Positions 1 to 6,752 of a DNA stretch of 10,599 nucleotides are shown in pieces. The DNA comes from UBA6019 sp036564345 (GTDB lineage Bacteria; Chloroflexota; Dormibacteria; Dormibacterales; Dormibacteraceae): NCBI GenBank assembly GCA_036564345.1, contig DATCOZ010000072.1:1-10599 (forward strand), in the 5' to 3' direction. Below the pieces are notes generated by a model, which did not search any database, had not been told where the DNA came from, and was given only the letters and a program-made list of their open reading frames with translations. Numbering within the stretch: position 1 is the first letter of the stretch; every line of letters starts with the position of its first letter. The translations under genes were made by a program, and so were the position numbers.

Positions 1-1
1 C

Positions 2-784
2 CGGCCCACCTACGTCGGCGGCCTCGGCTTCGGCATGAAGTGGGACATGGGCTGGATGCACGACACCCTCGAGTACATGCAGCGCGAGCCGGTCCACCGC
101 AAGTTCCACCACAACCTGCTGACCTTCCGGCCGATGTACGCGTTCAGTGAGAACTTCGTGCTGCCCCTTTCGCACGACGAGGTCGTCTACGGCAAGGGCT
201 CGCTGATCCGCAAGATGCCGGGCGACGACTGGCAGCGCTTCGCGAACCTCCGGCTGCTCTTCGCCTACATGTACGCGAGCCCCGGCAAGAAGCTGCTCTT
301 CATGGGCAGCGAGTTCGGCCAGTGGCGGGAGTGGAACCACGAGTCCGGCCTCGAGTGGGATCTCCTCGACGTGCCCCTCAACGCCGGCGCAGCGCGCTTC
401 CTCCAGGACCTGAACAGGCTCTACCGCGAGAAGCCGGCGCTGCACGAGCTCGACTTCGAGGCCCACGGCTTTCGCTGGGTCGACGCGAACGACTCCGAGC
501 AGTCCGTGCTCAGCTTCCTCCGGCGCGGCCGTGACCCCGGCCGGCAAATCCTCGCCGCCTTCAACTTCACCCCGGTGCCGCGGCACGGCTACCGCCTCGG
601 TGCTCCCGAGGGCGGCTTCTGGCGGGAGATCCTCAACTCCGACGCTGATGTCTACGGCGGAGGCGGGCAGGGCAACCTGGGCGGCGTCGAATCGGAAGCG
701 AGGCCTTGGCACGGGATGCCGAACCAGCTGACGGTGAGCATTCCCCCCTTGGGGGCGGTCTTTTTCGAGAACTCAGCAGACTGA
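2..784 (+). CDS. glgB: 1,4-alpha-glucan branching enzyme, C-terminal part (5' end outside window)
   Basis: GlgB cuts an alpha-1,4-glucan chain and rejoins the fragment by an alpha-1,6 bond, making branch points in cytoplasmic glycogen. The visible 260 residues start in the last third of the GH13 catalytic barrel: GGLGFGMKWDMGWMHDTL is a hallmark of GlgB, followed by conserved region IV, LPLSHDEVVYGKGSL. There the Asp at bases 176-178 (visible residue 59) should be the transition-state-stabilising acid. The position after HDEVV is Tyr where E. coli GlgB has His. FMGSEFGQWREWNHE and a C-terminal all-beta alpha-amylase domain (about bases 480-775, with ILAAFNFTPVPRHGY) complete the usual fold, and the gene ends at TGA 782-784 with no sign of truncation. 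The fused GH57-glycogen synthase gene follows after 17 nt on the same strand, so the two probably form one operon. The start lies outside the window. Confidence 0.96.
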   Translation, partial: RPTYVGGLGFGMKWDMGWMHDTLEYMQREPVHRKFHHNLLTFRPMYAFSENFVLPLSHDEVVYGKGSLIRKMPGDDWQRFANLRLLFAYMYASPGKKLLFMGSEFGQWREWNHESGLEWDLLDVPLNAGAARFLQDLNRLYREKPALHELDFEAHGFRWVDANDSEQSVLSFLRRGRDPGRQILAAFNFTPVPRHGYRLGAPEGGFWREILNSDADVYGGGGQGNLGGVESEARPWHGMPNQLTVSIPPLGAVFFENSAD

Positions 785-800
785 CCGGCTCCTCAGCTAC

Positions 801-805
801 GGTGA
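801..805 (+). promoter_or_regulatory. Weak Shine-Dalgarno candidate that would favour a TTG start at 811
   Basis: GGTGA matches part of the anti-SD complement (GGAGGTGA) and lies 5 nt before an in-frame TTG at 811, which would begin the protein as (M)KPINLALVWHMHQPYY. The GTG at 802 lies inside this same GGTGA and has no purine-rich stretch in front of it. The start could therefore be 802 or 811. Translation may also be coupled to termination of glgB at 784. Confidence 0.3.
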
Positions 806-3800
806 ACCGCTTGAAGCCGATCAATCTCGCGCTGGTGTGGCACATGCACCAGCCCTACTACAAGGACGACCTCACCAACACCTACCTGCTGCCGTGGGTG
901 CGGCTGCACGCCGTCAAGGACTACCACAAGATGGTCGCCCTGCTCGACGGGTATCCCCGTGTCCGGCAGACCTTCAACCTGGTGCCGTCGCTGCTGGCGC
1001 AGGTCGACGAGTACAGCAGAGGCGAGGCGAAGGACCTCTTTCTCAACCTGTCGAGCCGCCCTGCCGAAGAGCTCAGCTTCGAGGAGCGCAACTTCCTGAT
1101 CCGCTGGCTGCGGGAGTCCCCCACGGCTCTCCGGGTCCAGCAGTCGCCGCGCTACCTCGAGCTCGCCGGACGGCCCGCCGAGGCCGAGGCCTTCACGACC
1201 GACGAGGTCCGCGACCTCCAGGTCTGGTCGAACCTCGCCTGGTGCGACCCCGCCTGGGTCGATCGCGATTCGCGGCTCTCCGCGCTCAAGGCCAAGGATC
1301 GCGACTATTCGGAGGACGACAAGTCGATCCTCTTCGGCGCCCAGCTGGAGATGGTGCGCAGCGTCATCCCGAAGTACCGCGAGATGGCCGCCTCGGGCCA
1401 GATCGAGCTGACCACTTCGCCCTACTACCATCCGATCCTGCCCCTGATCTGTCACGTCGACTCGGCGCGGACGGCGTCACCGGGGATCCAGCTGCCCCAT
1501 CGCCACTTCTCCCACCGGGAGGACGCCGAGCAGCAGATCGCCCTCGGCATGGCGACCTTCGAGCGGCTGCTCGGCCAGCGGCCGGCCGGGATGTGGCCCT
1601 CCGAGATGGCGGTCGGCGAGAGCGTGGCCGCGCTCGCCGTCCAGGCCGGCCTCGAGCGGATGATCTCCGATGAGGACGTCCTCGCCCGCTCGCTCGAGGG
1701 GGGCCTGCCGCGGGATGGCGAGGGCCGGATCATGTCGCCGGAATCGCTCTACGAGGCCTACCGGATCGAGCGTGAGGGGCGCGAGGTGGCGATGATCTTC
1801 CGGGACAAGGTTCTCAGCAACCTGGTCGGCTTCGACTACTACCGGATGTCCGCCCAGCAGGCGGTCGACGACTTCATGGGCCGGCTGCGGCGGATCCAGG
1901 AGCAGCAGGGTGACCGCGATTTCCTGGTCACCGTGGCCCTCGACGGGGAGAACGCGTGGGAGTTCTACCCGCGCGACGGCCACGACTTCCTGAACGCGCT
2001 CTACACCGAGCTCGAGGCCAGCCCCGATGTCATCTCCACCACGGTCGCCGAGTTCCTCGGGAAGGCGCCCAACCGGCGGCCCCTGCACCGCCTCTTCACC
2101 GGCAGCTGGATCAACGGCAGCCTCGACACCTGGATCGGCGACCCCGAGCACGCCGTCGCCTGGGACCTCCTGGCCGAGACTCGCGACTGGCTCGACGAGT
2201 ACGCCCGCAGCCACCCCCACAAGAACGAGCAGCTGGCGAGCGCGTGGCGGGAGATCTTGATCTGCGAGGGCAGCGACTGGTTCTGGTGGTTCTCCCGCCG
2301 TCATGACTCGGGCATGGACGTCATGTGGGACAACCAGTACCGGCTCCATCTCCGCAACGTCTACAAGCTGCTCGAGGCGAAGCCGCCCAGCCGCCTGTTC
2401 GAGCCGATCATCGTCAAGGAGGGCGCGGTCAACGTCCAGCGGCCCGCAACCGAGTTCACACCCCATGGCGTTGACGACGCGGCCTGGGCGCAGGCGGGCA
2501 GGTTCGAGGTTTCCAGCGGTTTCGGCGCCCTCCACCGGCCCAGCGGGTTGGCCTCTCGTGTGTTCTACGGATCGGACCAGGAGTCGCTCCACCTCAAGGT
2601 CGAAAGCTCGCGCAGCCACGCCGAGCTGGCGGAGATGGGCATCTCCTACTGGATCTACCTCTCCGGCGCACCGCTCACCGACAAGGAGAAAGCAGAGGCC
2701 TCCACCCGGCTGCCGCTGCCCGAGGTCTCGGCCGCCGACCTCGGCTTCGAGCCCGGCTACGCGGGCGAGGTGCGCTTCGAACCGAAGACTGCGTCGGTCT
2801 CCGTCTACCGGATCGGAGGCTGGCGCCGACACGGCCCGCCGGTCTACCAGGCCGAGGTGCCGGCGGCCTCAGGGCTGGCGATCGCCATTCCCTTCGCCGC
2901 CCTGGACAAGGGCGCGGGTGAGCCGCTCGAGCTCGCCATCGCGGTCGGCCGCGATGACGCCGAGCAGGAGCGGGTGCCACCCACCGGCTCGCTCGCGCTC
3001 CGTGTTCCCGGTCCTTTGGTGCTCGGCGCCGACCCGTCGCGGGAGCCGGTCAAGATCCTCCTCGCGTCCGCCGAGGTAACCCCCTTCGCAAAGACGGGCG
3101 GGCTGGCCGACGTCGCCGGAGCGCTGCCCAAGGAACTGCGCCGCCTCGGCCAGGACGTGCGCGTCGTGATGCCGCGCTACCGGCAGATCAACGTCGACGT
3201 CCACAGCCTGCGGGCGGTGGTCCAGGGCCTGGAGGTGCCGCTTGGCTCGCAGACCATCCCTTGCACCATCCTCGAGGGACGCCTGGGCGATGTGCCGGTG
3301 TACTTCATCGACTGCCCGCAGCTCTACGATCGCGACGGCGTCTACGGCTTCGGCGATGACGACGCGCGCTTCATCTACTTCAACCGCGCACTGCTCGAGA
3401 TGCTCCGGCCGCTCGGCTTCATGCCCGATGTGGTCCACGTCAACGACTGGCACACGGCACTGGTGCCGAACCTGCTCGACATGCTTTACCCGCAGGACCC
3501 GGAGATGTCGAAGATCGCGACCGTGCTCACCATCCACAACCTCGCCTTCCAGGGCGTCTTCGGTTCCGGCGCGCTGCACCTGGCCGGGCTCGAGCCGTGG
3601 GGATTGCTCAAGGTCGGCCTGCCTCACCTCGACGACGTCGTCAACCTCCTCGGCCGCGGCATCCACTTCGCCGACATCGTCAACACCGTGAGCGAGCGGT
3701 ACGCCCAGGAGATCCAGGAACCCGAGTACGGGGAGGGCATGGACGCGCTCCTCCGCCGCAACGCCCACAAGCTGCACGGCATCGTCAACGGGATCGACAT

Positions 3801-4521
3801 CGAGCTCTTCGACCCGGGCACGGACCCGGCGGTCCCCCATCACTACTCGGCCGCCGACCCGACCGCCAAGCGGCTCAACAAGGAAGCTCTGCGCGGGGTC
3901 CTCGGGCTCGCCGCCGGCGAGGCGCCGGTCGTGGCCATGATCTCCCGTCTTTACGACCAGAAGGGTCTCGATCTGGTCGAGCTGGCGCTCCCCGCCCTGG
4001 TCGCCCAGGGCATCCAGTTCGTCGTCCTGGGAGCGGGGGAGAGGCGCTACGAGGACTTCCTCCGCGACCAGTCGGAGCAGAACCCGGAACGGGTCTCGGC
4101 ATCGATCGGCTTCGATCACCACCTCGCGCAGCTCATCTACGCGGGCGCGGACATGGTGCTCATGGCCTCCCGCTTCGAACCCTGCGGGCTCGGCCAGCTG
4201 ATCGGCATGCGCTACGGAACCATCCCGGTCGTGCGAGCCACCGGTGGCCTGGTCGACACCGTCCACGACTACCAGCCCGGCAGTGGTGAGGGAACCGGCT
4301 TCATGTTCGCCGGCTACGACCCCTGGCAGCTCTTCGCGGCGGTGGTCCGGGGCGCCGAGACCTTCCGGCACCGGGACGACTGGGACGGTCTCGTCCGCCG
4401 CGACATGCAGGAGGACGTCAGCTGGGGCCAGTCCGCCCGCCGCTACATCGAGCTCTACCGCACGGCGATCGTCTCCAACCGCGACCGCCGCGGCGTGCTG
4501 CCCGCCGGCCTGGTCAGCTAA
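802..4521 (+). CDS. glgA: GH57 alpha-glucan hydrolase fused to ADP-glucose glycogen synthase (GT5)
   Basis: This is one uninterrupted 1239-residue frame holding two enzymes. Residues about 8-540 are a GH57 domain of the amylase/amylopullulanase type. It has HQPYY (16-20), GQIE with a downstream YYHPILPL (199-215), WPSEMAV with Glu268 as the expected nucleophile, and LDGENAWE with Asp381 as the expected acid/base. Residues about 545-745 are a poorly recognised, probably beta-rich region (SRVFYGSDQESLHLKVE, VSVYRIGGW). Residues about 748-1239 are a full-length GlgA: KTGGL at 764-768 for ADP-glucose binding, HVNDWH at 879-884, TIHNLAFQGVF, VNGIDIELFDP near 995-1005, and SRFEPCGLGQL with Glu1126. 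GlgA adds glucose from ADP-glucose to alpha-1,4-glucan chains; the GH57 half would hydrolyse or remodel the same polymer. No known catalytic residue looks lost in either half. An ATG at 706 is also in frame but would overlap glgB by 79 bp and precede the conserved start, so 802 (or TTG 811) is preferred. glgA here names only the synthase half. Confidence 0.93.
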   Translation: MNRLKPINLALVWHMHQPYYKDDLTNTYLLPWVRLHAVKDYHKMVALLDGYPRVRQTFNLVPSLLAQVDEYSRGEAKDLFLNLSSRPAEELSFEERNFLIRWLRESPTALRVQQSPRYLELAGRPAEAEAFTTDEVRDLQVWSNLAWCDPAWVDRDSRLSALKAKDRDYSEDDKSILFGAQLEMVRSVIPKYREMAASGQIELTTSPYYHPILPLICHVDSARTASPGIQLPHRHFSHREDAEQQIALGMATFERLLGQRPAGMWPSEMAVGESVAALAVQAGLERMISDEDVLARSLEGGLPRDGEGRIMSPESLYEAYRIEREGREVAMIFRDKVLSNLVGFDYYRMSAQQAVDDFMGRLRRIQEQQGDRDFLVTVALDGENAWEFYPRDGHDFLNALYTELEASPDVISTTVAEFLGKAPNRRPLHRLFTGSWINGSLDTWIGDPEHAVAWDLLAETRDWLDEYARSHPHKNEQLASAWREILICEGSDWFWWFSRRHDSGMDVMWDNQYRLHLRNVYKLLEAKPPSRLFEPIIVKEGAVNVQRPATEFTPHGVDDAAWAQAGRFEVSSGFGALHRPSGLASRVFYGSDQESLHLKVESSRSHAELAEMGISYWIYLSGAPLTDKEKAEASTRLPLPEVSAADLGFEPGYAGEVRFEPKTASVSVYRIGGWRRHGPPVYQAEVPAASGLAIAIPFAALDKGAGEPLELAIAVGRDDAEQERVPPTGSLALRVPGPLVLGADPSREPVKILLASAEVTPFAKTGGLADVAGALPKELRRLGQDVRVVMPRYRQINVDVHSLRAVVQGLEVPLGSQTIPCTILEGRLGDVPVYFIDCPQLYDRDGVYGFGDDDARFIYFNRALLEMLRPLGFMPDVVHVNDWHTALVPNLLDMLYPQDPEMSKIATVLTIHNLAFQGVFGSGALHLAGLEPWGLLKVGLPHLDDVVNLLGRGIHFADIVNTVSERYAQEIQEPEYGEGMDALLRRNAHKLHGIVNGIDIELFDPGTDPAVPHHYSAADPTAKRLNKEALRGVLGLAAGEAPVVAMISRLYDQKGLDLVELALPALVAQGIQFVVLGAGERRYEDFLRDQSEQNPERVSASIGFDHHLAQLIYAGADMVLMASRFEPCGLGQLIGMRYGTIPVVRATGGLVDTVHDYQPGSGEGTGFMFAGYDPWQLFAAVVRGAETFRHRDDWDGLVRRDMQEDVSWGQSARRYIELYRTAIVSNRDRRGVLPAGLVS

Positions 4522-4527
4522 ACGGGC

Positions 4528-4549
4528 AAGGGGGGACAGGTCCCCCCTT
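4528..4549. repeat. Perfect 10-bp inverted repeat, possible bidirectional terminator or REP-like element
   Basis: AAGGGGGGAC, a 2-nt centre (AG) and GTCCCCCCTT form a perfect palindrome 6 nt after the stop of the GH57-GlgA gene. In RNA it would give a very stable G/C stem with a loop of about 4 nt. Neither strand has a U-tract after it (plus reads CCAAAACC, minus reads GCCCGTTT), so it is not a canonical intrinsic terminator. GGGGACAGGTCCCC-like palindromes recall repeats linked to REP-associated transposases in some bacteria, but no second copy is present in this window. Confidence 0.55.
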
Positions 4550-4567
4550 CCAAAACCCCCCGCGCGG

Positions 4568-4647
4568 CGCCACGAATGGCGTCGATTCTTGAACAACTCA
4601 ATCGGTCGGGATAAACCCGGCCTACGCGCCACGCATTAGGATTGGCG
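4568..4647. repeat. Two CGCCA...TGGCG inverted repeats in the convergent spacer
   Basis: The same 5-bp arms occur twice: CGCCA-CGAA-TGGCG at 4568-4581 (a tight tetraloop hairpin) and CGCCA with TGGCG around an 11-nt loop at 4627-4647. They flank a further hairpin at 4604-4622. Repetition of identical arms suggests a composite repeat unit rather than chance. The function, if any, is unknown; being between two converging genes, it could help end both transcripts. Confidence 0.35.
4604..4622. repeat. Hairpin GGTCGGG-ATAAA-CCCGGCC in the convergent spacer
   Basis: A 7-bp stem (one T-G wobble) closes a 5-nt ATAAA loop. Read on the minus strand it resembles the GTAGGCCGGGTTTATCCCGACC class of short palindromes that is dispersed between genes in many bacteria. 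There is no downstream U-tract on either strand, so intrinsic termination is uncertain. The whole 4522-4668 gap contains only these small inverted repeats; I see no open reading frame of its own there. Confidence 0.45.
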
Positions 4648-4668
4648 TTCGCACTTGGCGAGCTGCCG

Positions 4669-6732
4669 TTAGCCCCCCCAGTCAGGGAGGAGGCGGAGCT
4701 GTTGGACGCGGCGAGCGGCCGGGGCGTAGGCGTCGTCGAAGTAGTCGAGGACCATCCGGCTCGCGCTGAACTCCGGCGCCAGGCGCTTGATCGAAGCCTT
4801 CATCATGGTCACCCAGCGGTGCGGCACCCCGTCTTGACCGCGGTCGAAATAGACGCCGGCGACCTCTCGCTCGAGCAGTCGGTAGAGAGCCTCGGCCTCG
4901 GCTCCATCGTCGGTGCCCTGGCGGTCGATGGTGGCTCCCGAAGGGATCGCCCAGCCGACCTCCGGCCGATACGCCTCGTCCCACCATCCGTCGAGCACGC
5001 TCAGGTTGAGCACGCCATTGGCGGCCGCCTTCATCCCGCTCGTCCCGCTCGCCTCCAGGAACCGGCGGGGATTGTTCAGCCAGATGTCGGCGCCCTGGAC
5101 GAGATGGCGGGCGACGTCGATGTCGTAGTCCTCCAGGAAGGTCACCCGGGCCTCGGCGCGGGCGAGCTCGACGATCTCGTGGAGGAGAGCCTTGCCCGGC
5201 AGGTCGGCCGGGTGTGACTTTCCTGAGAAGAGGAACTGGAGCGGCCGCTTCTCGTTGCTCAGCAGCTTGACCAGCCGCTCGCGGTCGCTGAGCAGGAGGG
5301 TGGCCCTCTTGTAGGGCGCGAAGCGGCGGCTGAAGGCGATCGTGAGCGCGTCCGGGTCGAGGCCGTCGCCGCCCCGCGTGTAGGCGTAGTCGACCAGCCG
5401 GCGACGGAGGGCGCAGTGCACCTCCCAGAGCCGCGCATCGGGGATCCCGTCGACCCCCTTCCAGCCCGGGTCGGCGGCCTTCAGCTCCCACCAGCTTTCG
5501 CTGACGTACTCGCGGAGGAGCTCCGCGATCTCGTCGGCGACCCAGGTCGGTAGATGGACGCCGTTGGTCACCGAGCCGATCGGTACGTTGATCTCCTTGA
5601 TGCTCGGCCAGGCGTCCCGCCAGAGCCGCCGGGAGACCGCGCCGTGGAGGCGCGACACCCCCACGCTCACGTCGGCCAGCCGCAGCGCCAGGTAGGTCGA
5701 GACGAGCTGGCCGCGGGGGTCGCCGGGCTTCTGCCGGCCGAGGTCCATGAAGCGCTCGAAGCTGAGGCCGGTCTGGTTCAGGTAGGGCCCCAGCAGGTCC
5801 CGGACGAGGCCCGGGTCGAAGAAATCGCTGCCCGCGGCGACCGGCGTGTGGGTGGTGAAGACGATGCCGGCGCGAGCTACAAGCCGCGCCTCCTCGACCG
5901 TCAGCTGGCGCTCGAGGCGGAGCTCGCGGATTCGCTCGATGCCCACCAGCGCGGAGTGGCCCTCGTTCATGTGGAACACGGTGGCGGCGATCCCGAGAGC
6001 CTTGAGCGCGCGCATCCCGCCGATGCCGAGCACGATCTCCTGGCGGAGGCGCTTGTCCGGCTCCGGAACGTAGAGCCGGTCCGCGATCGTCCGCAGGTGG
6101 GCCGGGTTCTCCTCCACATCGGTGTCTAGCAGGAAGAGCGGCACCCTGCCGACCTCGGCTCGCCAGACTCCGATCTGCACCGTCTCGCCGCCCATCGGCG
6201 CCTCGACCCGGAGTGGCTTGCCGCCCATCTCGACCTCGCGGATCGGGAGCAGCTCGGGCTTGTTCTCGACGTAGATCTCGGCCTGGGTTCCCTCCGGTGT
6301 GATCCGCTGCCGGCCGAAGCCCCAGCGATAGAGGAGGCCCACGCCGACCAGGGGCAGGTTGAGGTCGCTGGCCGCCTTCAGGTGGTCGCCGGCGAGGATC
6401 CCCAAGCCGCCGGAGTAGATCGGCAGCGCCTCCACCACTCCGAACTCGAGCGAGAAATAGCCGATCAGGAGCGGCGCCTTGGCGTCGTAGAAGGGGGGGT
6501 TGCGCTCACGGTGCTCCCGGACCGCTTCATGCGCTTCCTCGAGGATCGCGGCGAAACCCTCCTGCTCGGCGGCCGCCGCGACCCCCTCGGGGCCCAGCCG
6601 GGCGAGGAGCGCGATGGGGTTGTGGCGTGTCTCCGTCCAGAGCTCAGGGCTCAGGGTTTTGAAAACACGGCGGATCCGCGGTTCCCACCCCCAGCGGAGG
6701 TTGAGGGCGAGAGTCTGGAGTTCGTCGAGCAA
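4669..6732 (-). CDS. glgP: Alpha-glucan phosphorylase, short GT35 type
   Basis: The enzyme splits terminal alpha-1,4 glucose from glycogen or maltodextrin with phosphate, giving glucose-1-phosphate without ATP; it is cytoplasmic and PLP-dependent. The 687 residues match the short phosphorylase branch (TIGR02094-like) found in Thermus and archaea rather than the E. coli GlgP length of about 800. An N-terminal DUF3417-like segment (LALNLRWGWEPRIRRVF, SPELW, HNPIALL) leads into GYFSLEFGVVEALPIYSGGLG, then HMNEGHSAL, TTHTPVAAGSDFF and VTNGVH (388-393). EASGTSGMKAAANG carries the expected PLP lysine, Lys568, and is followed by LNLSVLDGWWDE. The residue before LEASGTSG is Phe where relatives I recall have Pro. 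The start is TTG at 6732, the only start codon in frame between the stop at 6768-6766 and the conserved region; it leaves the N-terminus about 20 residues shorter than relatives I recall. The gene converges on the GH57-GlgA gene and diverges from the pyrophosphorylase, so it is transcribed apart from glgB-glgA. Confidence 0.93.
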   Translation of the reverse strand: MLDELQTLALNLRWGWEPRIRRVFKTLSPELWTETRHNPIALLARLGPEGVAAAAEQEGFAAILEEAHEAVREHRERNPPFYDAKAPLLIGYFSLEFGVVEALPIYSGGLGILAGDHLKAASDLNLPLVGVGLLYRWGFGRQRITPEGTQAEIYVENKPELLPIREVEMGGKPLRVEAPMGGETVQIGVWRAEVGRVPLFLLDTDVEENPAHLRTIADRLYVPEPDKRLRQEIVLGIGGMRALKALGIAATVFHMNEGHSALVGIERIRELRLERQLTVEEARLVARAGIVFTTHTPVAAGSDFFDPGLVRDLLGPYLNQTGLSFERFMDLGRQKPGDPRGQLVSTYLALRLADVSVGVSRLHGAVSRRLWRDAWPSIKEINVPIGSVTNGVHLPTWVADEIAELLREYVSESWWELKAADPGWKGVDGIPDARLWEVHCALRRRLVDYAYTRGGDGLDPDALTIAFSRRFAPYKRATLLLSDRERLVKLLSNEKRPLQFLFSGKSHPADLPGKALLHEIVELARAEARVTFLEDYDIDVARHLVQGADIWLNNPRRFLEASGTSGMKAAANGVLNLSVLDGWWDEAYRPEVGWAIPSGATIDRQGTDDGAEAEALYRLLEREVAGVYFDRGQDGVPHRWVTMMKASIKRLAPEFSASRMVLDYFDDAYAPAARRVQQLRLLPDWGG

Positions 6733-6737
6733 GCGAG

Positions 6738-6745
6738 TCCTAGGA
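6738..6745. promoter_or_regulatory. Shared palindromic Shine-Dalgarno core between divergent starts
   Basis: TCCTAGGA is a perfect 8-bp palindrome in the 20-bp gap between the glgP start (TTG, 6732) and the pyrophosphorylase start (GTG, 6753). It presents AGGA on both strands: 7 nt before GTG 6753 on plus, and 5 nt before TTG 6732 on minus. Both spacings suit a ribosome-binding site and support both start choices. The same bases also hold weak -10 candidates, TAGGAT on plus (6741-6746) and TATCCT on minus (6747-6742). With so little room, promoters must overlap the coding regions, or the transcripts must be nearly leaderless. Confidence 0.6.
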
Positions 6746-6752
6746 TATCGGT

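Noticed and set aside
706..801. In-frame ATG at 706 as the start of the GH57-GlgA fusion
   Set aside because: It would overlap the conserved C-terminus of GlgB by 79 bp and add 32 residues that resemble nothing in GH57 proteins, which normally begin a few residues before the HQP motif.
1477..2832. Open frame of 451 codons on the minus strand, opposite the GH57 half
   Set aside because: No domain or start signal, and composition typical of an antisense shadow of high-GC coding sequence.
4528..4549. Canonical intrinsic terminator after the GH57-GlgA gene
   Set aside because: The stem is strong but neither strand has a U-rich tract after it, so I list it only as an inverted repeat with possible terminator activity.
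2869..4632. Long open frame of 587 codons on the minus strand, opposite glycogen synthase
   Set aside because: It mirrors the codon phase of the GlgA coding strand, its residues are low-complexity (V, E, D, R, H rich) and it holds no recognisable domain; such frames are usual in high-GC genes.
4522..4668. CRISPR array or small RNA gene in the convergent spacer
   Set aside because: The repeats are inverted, unequal and too short, with no regular spacing, and I see no promoter-like element for a separate RNA.
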